From Clostridiaceae bacterium (GTDB lineage: Bacteria > Bacillota > Clostridia > Acetivibrionales > DUMC01): a stretch of DNA of 5,118 nucleotides. Positions 1-5,118 of the stretch are shown piece by piece. The notes beneath the pieces are model-generated. The model had not been told where the DNA came from and ran no database searches. It saw only the letters and a list, made by a program, of their open reading frames with translations. A program made the translations under genes and the position numbers. The stretch spans positions 1 to 5,118 of the forward strand of contig JAAZDH010000292.1 in the NCBI GenBank assembly GCA_012512865.1, written 5' to 3'. Position 1 is the first letter of the stretch; each line of letters begins with the position of its first letter.

Positions 1-101
1 GAAAAGAAACGAATAATTTCGTCTTTTCTTGCAATTACCATATCGTATGTCTTCTTAAGGCTTTCATATTGCATAAAGATTTCATAATGTGATTTATACA
101 C
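1..101 (-). CDS. Unrecognised protein, N-terminal 33 residues only (gene runs off the left edge)
   Basis: Reading the minus strand from position 101 down gives an open frame with no stop to the edge of the window. It begins GTG TAT AAA TCA and encodes MYKSHYEIFM, followed by a stretch rich in Lys, Glu, Asp, Ile and Tyr that would probably be helical. The start is chosen because AGGAGGTGA, almost the full anti-16S complement, lies on the minus strand at 116-108, leaving nine bases between AGGAGG and the GTG at 101-99. A TTG at 107-105 is in frame but too close to that site, and the in-frame ATG at 74-72 has no such site. No domain or signal peptide can be recognised in 33 residues and I assign no function. 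The gene is divergent from leuS, so the two share the 102-651 intergenic region. That it is a gene rests on the ribosome binding site and the open frame alone. Confidence 0.6.
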   Translation of the reverse strand, partial: MYKSHYEIFMQYESLKKTYDMVIARKDEIIRFF

Positions 102-107
102 TCGCAA

Positions 108-116
108 TCACCTCCT
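108..116 (-). promoter_or_regulatory. Ribosome binding site of the divergent minus-strand gene
   Basis: The minus strand reads AGGAGGTGA here, a near-complete match to the 3' end of Firmicute 16S rRNA. It is correctly spaced for the GTG at 101-99 and is the main evidence that the left-edge frame is translated. I found no convincing sigma-A promoter for this gene in the AT-rich DNA upstream of it. Confidence 0.65.
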
Positions 117-260
117 GTATATATTCTGTAGCAGGCAAGTTGAAGTGTCTATGTACAAATCAATTGCAATATCATGATTTTTTAACTATAAATCTTTTTT
201 GCAAACCTGCCGTTTACCATCTTTTCCTCAATTACCAGCTAGGGCTGGAAATGAGTGTTC
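117..260. other. AT-rich divergent intergenic segment, no gene recognised
   Basis: This segment separates the divergent left gene from the promoter that faces leuS. It is AT-rich and holds short palindromes such as CAATTG and ATCATGAT, which may be chance in such a composition. A plus-strand open frame from 89 to 274 crosses it, but it has no ribosome binding site, overlaps the divergent gene's start and resembles no known protein, so I do not call it. The promoter of the minus-strand gene must lie here if it has its own, but no pair of -35 and -10 boxes stands out. Confidence 0.5.
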
Positions 261-288
261 TTCACATATCTTAGCTTGAAGATATAGT
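261..288 (+). promoter_or_regulatory. Sigma-A-like promoter, probable source of the leuS leader transcript
   Basis: TTCACA at 261-266 matches five of six bases of the TTGACA -35 box. TATAGT at 283-288 matches five of six of the TATAAT -10 box. The spacer is 16 bases, within the normal range. The predicted start of transcription is about position 295, just where the first inverted repeat of the leader begins, which supports the call. Transcripts would run through the terminator at 529-565 toward leuS. No operator sequence is evident. This is prediction from sequence only. Confidence 0.55.
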
Positions 289-327
289 AAAAATACTGGG
301 GCGAATATGAAGCCTTAATCCAGCCAA

Positions 328-352
328 CCGGTGAAAAGACAAGCTTCACCGG
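328..352 (+). repeat. Perfect 8-bp inverted repeat in the leuS leader
   Basis: CCGGTGAA (328-335) and TTCACCGG (345-352) are exact reverse complements around the 9-base loop AAGACAAGC. This is the most stable hairpin in the first part of the leader. It is not followed by a T-run, so it is not a terminator. Its GGTGAAAA segment (330-337) recurs in the 3' arm of the downstream terminator (549-556). Confidence 0.7.
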
Positions 353-413
353 GAAACTGCCGCTTGGATATGACAGGGCTGCATCATTGCAGGATTGCGG
401 TATTATTAGCATA

Positions 414-442
414 TTGATTTCTTTAATATTATCTGGTAGAAT
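414..442 (+). promoter_or_regulatory. Second sigma-A-like promoter candidate inside the leuS leader region
   Basis: TTGATT at 414-419 matches four of six bases of the -35 box. TAGAAT at 437-442 matches five of six of the -10 box. The spacer is the optimal 17 bases. Transcription would start near 449 and reach the terminator at 565 after about 115 bases. This could be an alternative leuS promoter, the source of a short terminated RNA, or a chance match in AT-rich DNA. Confidence 0.4.
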
Positions 443-471
443 ACTTTATAAAATAAAAGCGGAACGCTGCC

Positions 472-490
472 GAGTCAACCTGTTTGACTC
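472..490 (+). repeat. 7-bp perfect hairpin upstream of the terminator
   Basis: GAGTCAA (472-478) pairs exactly with TTGACTC (484-490) around the five-base loop CCTGT. There is no T-run after it, so it is not a terminator. It may be a folding element of the leader RNA or a dyad recognised in DNA; nothing here decides between these. Confidence 0.5.
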
Positions 491-528
491 AATTGAACCT
501 AAGTTTTCACCAGGAAGCAGATTACGGG

Positions 529-565
529 AGCTTTTTCGCCACCAAAACGGTGAAAAAGCTTTTTT
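529..565 (+). terminator. Rho-independent terminator upstream of leuS
   Basis: AGCTTTTTCGCC (529-540) pairs over 12 bp, with one G-U wobble, with GGTGAAAAAGCT (549-560) around the loop ACCAAAAC. The stem runs straight into a tract of six T (560-565). It lies 86 bases before the leuS start and points the same way. No recognisable gene ends just upstream, so it most probably regulates leuS by attenuation; otherwise it ends a short independent RNA. Confidence 0.8.
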
Positions 566-571
566 GATATG

Positions 572-615
572 GTATTTAGTATTTAGATAGTACTTAGTGC
601 TTAGTTAGTATTTAG
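572..615 (+). repeat. Degenerate heptamer array (GTATTTA-type) with 18-base higher-order period
   Basis: Between the terminator and the leuS ribosome binding site the sequence reads GTATTTA, GTATTTA, GATA, GTACTTA, GTGCTTA, GTTA, GTATTTA, G. The pattern of two heptamers plus a tetramer repeats as an 18-base unit: 572-589 and 590-607 agree at 14 of 18 positions, and a third copy begins at 608. The array lies in the untranslated leader after the terminator. Its function is unknown; replication slippage is the simplest origin. Confidence 0.7.
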
Positions 616-637
616 GAATAGAAGAAAGTTAAACCGC

Positions 638-644
638 AAGGAGG
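638..644 (+). promoter_or_regulatory. Ribosome binding site of leuS
   Basis: AAGGAGG ends seven bases before the ATG at 652. It is strong and well spaced, and it fixes the leuS start; the frame has no other start with comparable support. It is not part of any hairpin I can see, which fits control by transcription termination better than control by hiding the site. Confidence 0.85.
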
Positions 645-651
645 ATGTGGA

Positions 652-3069
652 ATGGCTAACAACGACTATAATCCTAAGGATATCGAGAGAAAATGGCAGG
701 ATATTTGGGAGCGGGAAGAGGCTTTTATGACCGGGAACGACAAATCGAAACCAAAGTATTATGCTTTGGTTGAATTTCCTTATCCATCGGGTGAAGGGCT
801 CCATGTAGGACACCCAAGGCCATATACGGCACTTGATATAATTGCCAGGAAAAGAAGGATGGAAGGCTATAATGTATTATTCCCGATGGGCTGGGATGCA
901 TTTGGCTTGCCCACCGAAAACTATGCAATCAAGAATAAGATACATCCCAGGATTGTAACGGAAAGAAACGTGGCGAGATTTATGTCCCAGCTTAAAGCCT
1001 TGGGGTATTCATTTGACTGGTCGAGGGAAGTAAACACAACAGACCCTTCATATTATAAATGGACCCAATGGATATTCTTGAAACTGTTTGAGCATGGATT
1101 GGCATACAAGGCGGAGATGCCCATAAACTGGTGCACACGTTGCAAAATCGGGCTTGCTAACGAGGAAGTGGTAAACGGGGTATGCGAACGGTGCGAAGGG
1201 GAAGTGGTTAGAAAGGTAAAGAAGCAGTGGATGCTGAAGATAACCGAATATGCCGAAAAACTGCTTAATGACCTTGATGAAGTAGATTACCTGGAAAAGA
1301 TAAAAGCGCAGCAACGGAACTGGATAGGCCGGTCGGAAGGTGCGGAAGTGGAATTCAGGCTGGCGGGCAAGGATGATGTGATAAAGGTATTTACAACCCG
1401 TCCCGACACCTTGTTTGGAGCCACGTACATGGTCTTGTCCCCGGAGCATCCCCTTATTGACAAGTATAAGGATGCAATTCGAAACTGGGATGAAGTATCA
1501 AGCTACAGGGAAATGGCAAGCAGGAAATCGGACCTGGAAAGAACGGACCTGGCAAAGGAGAAGACGGGTGTCCGGATCGAAGGGCTTGATGCGATTAATC
1601 CCGTTACAAATCAAAAAATACCCGTTTGGATATCGGATTATGTTTTGATGACATACGGTACTGGCGCAATAATGGCCGTGCCTGCCCATGATGAGAGGGA
1701 TTATGAATTTGCCAGGAAATTTAACCTCCCCATAGTTGAAGTGGTGAAGGGCGGAAATATATCGGAAGCCGCATACACGGATACGGAAAACGGCGTGCTT
1801 GTCAACTCCGGCTTCCTTGATGGTTTGAAAGTAAGCGATGCACAGGAGAAAATCACGGGGTGGCTTGAAGAAAAAGGCCTGGGCGAGCGCAAGGTAAATT
1901 ACAAGCTCAGGGACTGGGTGTTTTCACGCCAGAGGTACTGGGGTGAACCGATACCCCTTGTATATTGCGAAAAATGCGGTTGGGTTCCCATACCGGAGGA
2001 AGAGCTTCCGCTTACCTTGCCGGAAGTGGAAAATTACGTGCCCTCGGATGAAGGGGAATCACCGCTGGCCAATGTAAAGGAATGGGTGGAGACATCGTGT
2101 CCGAAATGCGGCGGTCCTGCAACAAGGGAAACCGACACGATGCCGCAATGGGCAGGTTCTTCCTGGTATTTCCTCAGGTATATCGACCCGCATAACGACA
2201 AGGAATTTGCTTCGAGGGAAGAGCTGGATTACTGGCTCCCGGTGGATTGGTACAACGGGGGCATGGAGCATACCACCCTACATCTTCTCTACTCGAGGTT
2301 CTGGCATAAATTCCTGCATGACATAGGGTATGTGCCTACCAGGGAGCCATACAGGAAAAGGACTTCCCATGGCATGATCCTTGGGGAGAACAATGAAAAG
2401 ATGTCCAAGTCCAGGGGAAATGTGGTGAATCCCGACGATATCGTGAATGAATTCGGGGCGGATACATTGAGGACTTACGAAATGTTTATCGGTGCCTTTG
2501 ATCAAAGCGCAGCCTGGTCACAGCTCGGTGTTAAAGGATGCAGGAGGTTCCTGGAGAGGGTATGGAAGCTTATGGACATGGTTGTGGATGGGGATTCTTA
2601 CTCTAAGGAACTTGAAGTAAAAATGCACCAGACCATAAAGAAAGTGAGCCAGGATTATGAAGCCATGAAGTTTAATACTGCCGTTGCCGCAATGATGGCG
2701 CTGGTTAACGAGTTCTACGCGGCAAAGCAGGTTACAAGGGGAGAATTGAAAACATTCCTTGTACTTTTAAATCCTGTTGCACCCCATATAACCGAGGAAA
2801 TGTGGGAAAGAATGGGGTACGAAGGCAGGTTGTACCAGCAGAAGTGGGTATCATGGGATGAAGAAAAGACCCTGGAAAATACCGTTGAAATTGCAATACA
2901 GGTAAACGGGAAGTTAAGGGGAACCGTCTTGATTGAACTGAACGAGGAAAAGGATTCGGTAAGGGAAAAAGTTTTGCAGGTAGATGCGGTGAAAAAGGTT
3001 GTTGAAGGCAAGAGCATGGTCAAGGAAATATACGTGCCTAATAAGATATATAATATAGTGGTAAAGTAG
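652..3069 (+). CDS. leuS: Leucyl-tRNA synthetase (complete)
   Basis: Cytoplasmic class I aminoacyl-tRNA synthetase that joins leucine to tRNA-Leu using ATP. At 805 residues it is the usual bacterial length. The Rossmann catalytic core has its HIGH motif as HVGH at 51-54 and its KMSKS motif at 583-587. A Cys4 zinc site lies at C161, C164, C178 and C181, and a second Cys pair set at C439, C442, C483 and C486. The editing (CP1) domain, roughly 225-415, keeps the threonine-rich segment TTRPDTLFGAT (248-258) and the aspartates in AHDERDYEFA (D347, D350), so removal of mischarged amino acids should be intact. The anticodon-binding helical domain follows from about 625, and the C-terminal tRNA-binding domain ends in NKIYNIVVK. 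The residues after HVGH are HPRPYTALD, unlike the HPEGYTATD of Bacillus-type enzymes as I remember them. A structured leader and terminator precede it, and thrS follows after 189 bases. The stop codon lies inside the first copy of a 17-bp tandem duplication. Confidence 0.98.
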   Translation: MANNDYNPKDIERKWQDIWEREEAFMTGNDKSKPKYYALVEFPYPSGEGLHVGHPRPYTALDIIARKRRMEGYNVLFPMGWDAFGLPTENYAIKNKIHPRIVTERNVARFMSQLKALGYSFDWSREVNTTDPSYYKWTQWIFLKLFEHGLAYKAEMPINWCTRCKIGLANEEVVNGVCERCEGEVVRKVKKQWMLKITEYAEKLLNDLDEVDYLEKIKAQQRNWIGRSEGAEVEFRLAGKDDVIKVFTTRPDTLFGATYMVLSPEHPLIDKYKDAIRNWDEVSSYREMASRKSDLERTDLAKEKTGVRIEGLDAINPVTNQKIPVWISDYVLMTYGTGAIMAVPAHDERDYEFARKFNLPIVEVVKGGNISEAAYTDTENGVLVNSGFLDGLKVSDAQEKITGWLEEKGLGERKVNYKLRDWVFSRQRYWGEPIPLVYCEKCGWVPIPEEELPLTLPEVENYVPSDEGESPLANVKEWVETSCPKCGGPATRETDTMPQWAGSSWYFLRYIDPHNDKEFASREELDYWLPVDWYNGGMEHTTLHLLYSRFWHKFLHDIGYVPTREPYRKRTSHGMILGENNEKMSKSRGNVVNPDDIVNEFGADTLRTYEMFIGAFDQSAAWSQLGVKGCRRFLERVWKLMDMVVDGDSYSKELEVKMHQTIKKVSQDYEAMKFNTAVAAMMALVNEFYAAKQVTRGELKTFLVLLNPVAPHITEEMWERMGYEGRLYQQKWVSWDEEKTLENTVEIAIQVNGKLRGTVLIELNEEKDSVREKVLQVDAVKKVVEGKSMVKEIYVPNKIYNIVVK

Positions 3070-3087
3070 TTATAGTGGTAAAGTAGT
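3054..3087 (+). repeat. Exact 17-bp tandem duplication across the leuS stop codon
   Basis: TATAGTGGTAAAGTAGT occurs twice back to back, at 3054-3070 and 3071-3087, with no mismatch. The first copy encodes the last residues of LeuRS (Ile-Val-Val-Lys) and the TAG stop at 3067-3069; the second copy is untranslated. The lack of any difference suggests a recent event. The protein is unaffected because the stop is in the first copy. Confidence 0.9.
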
Positions 3088-3120
3088 TAGATGGTTAGTT
3101 AATTATTTAGTTAGCTGGTT
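3084..3120 (+). repeat. TTAG-rich degenerate repeat downstream of leuS
   Basis: After the duplication the sequence contains repeated TTAG and GTTAG words (for example TAGTTAG, GGTTAGTTAA, TTATTTAGTTAGC). They resemble the heptamer array upstream of leuS, which has TTAGTTAGTATTTAG. The match is low-complexity and imperfect. I see no gene, no clear promoter and no terminator in this stretch. Confidence 0.5.
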
Positions 3121-3160
3121 GGTAATAATGTAGCCTGAATAAAGAAGGAATGGCAAGAGA

Positions 3161-3172
3161 TTTCAGCTGAAA
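3161..3172. repeat. 12-bp perfect palindrome in the leuS-thrS gap
   Basis: TTTCAGCTGAAA is its own reverse complement. It could be an operator half-site pair for a dimeric regulator or a chance palindrome; there is no second copy in the window to decide. Confidence 0.4.
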
Positions 3173-3181
3173 GCAAAAAGC

Positions 3182-3219
3182 GGGAGAAGGTATTTGTCAG
3201 CAGGAAAGGAACCTCTCCC
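3182..3219 (+). other. Bulged hairpin in the thrS 5' region
   Basis: GGGAG (3182-3186) and AGGT (3188-3191) pair with ACCT (3211-3214) and CTCCC (3215-3219). This gives nine base pairs with a single bulged A and a 19-base loop. It is followed by CTTGTTC, not a T-run, so it is unlikely to be an intrinsic terminator. It lies 39 bases before the thrS ATG and might be a leader element or a processing site between leuS and thrS; nothing known to me matches it. Confidence 0.4.
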
Positions 3220-3245
3220 CTTGTTCAACGTAAAAGAAAAACATA

Positions 3246-3251
3246 AAGGGG
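3246..3251 (+). promoter_or_regulatory. Ribosome binding site of thrS, deciding between two in-frame ATGs
   Basis: AAGGGG ends seven bases before the ATG at 3259, a good distance. Another in-frame ATG at 3253 would add only Met-Tyr and lies one base from this site, too close for efficient initiation. I therefore place the start at 3259. Confidence 0.7.
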
Positions 3252-3258
3252 AATGTAT

Positions 3259-5118
3259 ATGGTAAAAATTACTTTAAAAGATGGAAGCATCATGGAATGC
3301 AATAAGGGCGCAACTGTCATGGAAGTTGTTGAAAGCATAGGCGCCGGGCTTGCGCGGGCAGCCATGGCCTGTGAAGTTAACGGGGTCGTACGGGATTTGA
3401 GGTATAAACTTGAAGAGGACTGTACGCTTAATGTTCTTACATTTGATGATGAAGGGGGCAGGGAGGCTTACAGGCATACATCTTCGCACATTTTGGCACA
3501 GGCCGTAAAAAGGCTTTACCCCGATGCCAGGCTGGCAATAGGTCCAGCTATCGATAACGGGTTTTATTATGATTTCGATGTTGAAAAGCCCTTTTCTATT
3601 GAGGACTTGGAGAAAATAGAGAAAGAAATGGAAAAAATTATTAAAGAGGATTTGTCCATCGAGAGGTTTATGCTCCCGAGGGATGAAGCAATAAAATACA
3701 TGGAGGAAAAGGGTGAACCGTACAAGGTGGAACTGATCCGGGATTTGCCCGAGGGAGAGGAAATATCCTTTTACAGGCAGGGAGAGTTTACGGATTTGTG
3801 TGCCGGCCCCCATGTAACTTCCACGGGGAAGATAAAAGCTTTCAAACTTCTCTCTGTTGCCGGGGCATACTGGAGGGGAAATGAAAAGAATAAAATGCTG
3901 CAGAGGATTTACGGCACTTCCTTCCCGAAAAAAAGCCAGCTTGACGAATATATTTTCAGGCTTGAAGAAGCAAAGAAGAGGGATCACAGGAAGCTTGGAA
4001 GGGAGCTTGACTTGTTTGACATATTTGAAGAAGGCCCGGGATTTCCATTTTTCCTGCCCAAGGGCATGATTCTAAGGAACCTACTGGAGGATTTTTGGCG
4101 TGAAAATCACAGGAAGAGAGGGTACCAGGAAATTAAGACTCCCATTATTCTTAATGAGGATTTGTGGCATCGTTCAGGCCACTGGGACCATTACAGGGAA
4201 AACATGTACTTTACCAAGATCGATAACCAGGGTTACGCAATTAAGCCCATGAATTGTCCCGGCGGGATGATAGTTTTCAAAAGAAGGCTGTATTCATACA
4301 GGGATTTGCCCTTGAGGATGGCTGAAATGGGGCTTGTCCACAGGCACGAGCTATCCGGGGTGCTTCACGGCTTGTTGAGAGTGAGGTGCTTTACCCAGGA
4401 TGATGCCCACATATTTATGACACCCGGGCAGGTTACCGGTGAAATTAAGGGCGTGATTGACCTTATTGACAACTTTTACAAGGTATTTGGGTTTAAATAC
4501 CACGTTGAACTTTCAACAAGACCCGAGAATTCAATGGGCACGGATGAACAATGGGAAATTGCAATTAACAAGTTGAAAGAAGCAATGGAATCCATTGGGA
4601 TGAAGTATAAAATCAATGAAGGAGACGGGGCGTTTTACGGGCCGAAAATTGATTTCCACCTGGAGGATTCAATAGGGCGCACCTGGCAATGCGGAACGGT
4701 GCAGCTAGATTTCCAGATGCCGGAAAGGTTTGACTTGACATATATAGGCCCGGACGGCGAGAAACACAGGCCCGTCATGATACACAGGGTTGTCTTCGGA
4801 AGCATTGAGCGTTTTATAGCAATATTGACCGAGCATTTTGCGGGGGCATTCCCGGTATGGCTTGCACCGGTCCAGGTTAAAGTGCTGCCTATCGCCGACA
4901 AGCATTGCGAATACGGGGACAAGGTGGTAAAGGCGATGGAAGAAAAGAATATCAGGGTTGAAATGGATTCAAGGAATGAAAAAATCGGGTACAAGATAAG
5001 GGAAGCCCAGCTTGAGAAGGTTCCTTACATGTTGGTTATAGGTGACAGGGAAGCAGAGAAAGGTGAAGTTGCTGTAAGGTCCAGGAAGGAAGAAGACTTG
5101 GGTCCCATGCCCTTGGAC
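3259..5118 (+). CDS. thrS: Threonyl-tRNA synthetase (3' end cut off by the window)
   Basis: Cytoplasmic class II aminoacyl-tRNA synthetase that charges tRNA-Thr with threonine. The frame is open from 3259 to the last base, giving 620 residues; the family is usually about 635-645, so only a short C-terminal tail is missing. An N-terminal TGS domain covers about residues 1-62. The editing domain, which removes serine from tRNA-Thr, follows with HTSSH (H73, H77) and C181/H185 in DLCAGPH. The catalytic core, from about 245 to 530, holds the zinc ligands C333 (MNCPGG), H384 (DDAHIF) and H509 (MIHR), the motif 2 region HRHELSGVLHGLLRVR, and motif 3 GSIERF with R518. The anticodon-binding domain starts near WLAPVQVKVLP (534-544) and includes the conserved DSRNEKIGYKIREAQ region. 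All key residues are present, so the enzyme should be active. It lies in the same direction as leuS, 189 bases after its stop. Confidence 0.98.
   Translation, partial: MVKITLKDGSIMECNKGATVMEVVESIGAGLARAAMACEVNGVVRDLRYKLEEDCTLNVLTFDDEGGREAYRHTSSHILAQAVKRLYPDARLAIGPAIDNGFYYDFDVEKPFSIEDLEKIEKEMEKIIKEDLSIERFMLPRDEAIKYMEEKGEPYKVELIRDLPEGEEISFYRQGEFTDLCAGPHVTSTGKIKAFKLLSVAGAYWRGNEKNKMLQRIYGTSFPKKSQLDEYIFRLEEAKKRDHRKLGRELDLFDIFEEGPGFPFFLPKGMILRNLLEDFWRENHRKRGYQEIKTPIILNEDLWHRSGHWDHYRENMYFTKIDNQGYAIKPMNCPGGMIVFKRRLYSYRDLPLRMAEMGLVHRHELSGVLHGLLRVRCFTQDDAHIFMTPGQVTGEIKGVIDLIDNFYKVFGFKYHVELSTRPENSMGTDEQWEIAINKLKEAMESIGMKYKINEGDGAFYGPKIDFHLEDSIGRTWQCGTVQLDFQMPERFDLTYIGPDGEKHRPVMIHRVVFGSIERFIAILTEHFAGAFPVWLAPVQVKVLPIADKHCEYGDKVVKAMEEKNIRVEMDSRNEKIGYKIREAQLEKVPYMLVIGDREAEKGEVAVRSRKEEDLGPMPLD

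Larger units (their letters stand above)
295..565 (+). ncRNA. Candidate structured 5' leader (attenuator) of leuS, class not recognised
   Basis: From the predicted start near 295 to the terminator at 565 the RNA would be about 270 bases and rich in inverted repeats. They are: CTGGGGC (296-302) with GCC (312-314) and CCAG (320-323); CCGGTGAA (328-335) with TTCACCGG (345-352), a perfect 8-bp stem with a 9-base loop; TGCCGC (358-363) with GCGGTA (397-402), enclosing CTGCA/TGCAG (379-392); AGCG/CGCT (458-468); and GAGTCAA/TTGACTC (472-490). A Rho-independent terminator ends it, upstream of the leuS ribosome binding site. That layout is what a transcription-attenuating leader looks like. A Firmicute leuS is commonly controlled by a T-box, but the conserved T-box antiterminator sequence (TGGN followed by ACCGCG) is not visible, and I do not recognise another class. 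The structure is inferred by eye. Confidence 0.4.

Noticed and set aside
89..274. 61-residue plus-strand open frame
   Set aside because: It overlaps the start and ribosome binding site of the divergent gene and the leuS promoter, has no ribosome binding site and looks non-coding.
315..375. Cobalamin or ZTP riboswitch
   Set aside because: GGTGAAAA and CCGGGAAACTGCC fragments recall pieces of these classes, but the other conserved boxes (such as the B12 box) are missing and the downstream gene does not fit.
370..417. 15-residue leader peptide with tandem leucine codons (TTA TTA) near its stop
   Set aside because: The Leu-Leu pair upstream of leuS is suggestive of ribosome-mediated attenuation, but there is no ribosome binding site before the ATG at 370, and two leucine codons are expected by chance in AT-rich DNA.
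295..565. T-box riboswitch for leuS
   Set aside because: Position, length and terminator fit, but no TGGN-ACCGCG antiterminator core or clear specifier stem was found. CTGGTAGAATAC at 433-444 has a TGGT but lacks the rest. I keep it as an unclassified leader.
387..590. 67-residue open frame in the leuS leader
   Set aside because: It needs a TTG start, has no good ribosome binding site, runs through the promoter candidate and the terminator, and resembles no known protein.
3182..3226. Hairpin after leuS as a transcription terminator
   Set aside because: The stem is bulged with a 19-base loop, and CTTGTTC follows it, not a T-tract.
3274..3987. 237-residue minus-strand open frame
   Set aside because: It lies wholly antisense to thrS, whose frame is conserved throughout. 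It is a shadow of that coding sequence, as are the shorter antisense frames within leuS and thrS.

Overview
The window looks like a chromosomal stretch from a Clostridia-type Firmicute. Both recognisable proteins are of bacterial type. Ribosome binding sites are strong AGGAGG-type sequences, arginine is often AGG and isoleucine often ATA, and the non-coding DNA is AT-rich with sigma-A-like promoter elements and a U-tract terminator. I cannot name a species.

Layout, left to right. (1) Positions 1-101, minus strand: the first 33 codons of an unrecognised gene that leaves the window on the left. It starts at GTG behind a near-perfect Shine-Dalgarno sequence. (2) Positions 102-651: a long divergent intergenic region. 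It holds a sigma-A-like promoter pointing right (261-288), a string of inverted repeats in what would be the transcribed leader (about 295-490), a second promoter candidate inside it (414-442), and a strong Rho-independent terminator (529-565). An AT-rich array of GTATTTA-like heptamers follows, then the leuS ribosome binding site. (3) Positions 652-3069: a complete leuS, leucyl-tRNA synthetase, 805 residues. (4) Positions 3070-3258: a 189-base gap with the second copy of an exact 17-bp tandem duplication, more TTAG-rich repeats, a 12-bp palindrome and a bulged hairpin, but no clear terminator. (5) Positions 3259-5118: thrS, threonyl-tRNA synthetase. Its first 620 residues are present and its last residues lie beyond the right edge.

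The two synthetases charge leucine and threonine tRNAs for translation. They lie in the same direction with no convincing terminator between them, so co-transcription is possible. The promoter-structure-terminator layout before leuS is typical of transcription attenuation. In Firmicutes that would usually be a tRNA-sensing T-box, but I could not find the conserved T-box sequence, nor could I match the leader to another riboswitch class I know. This leader is the most interesting part of the window. The rest is ordinary housekeeping DNA plus short repeats around leuS. I see no mobile element, CRISPR array, phage gene or defence system.
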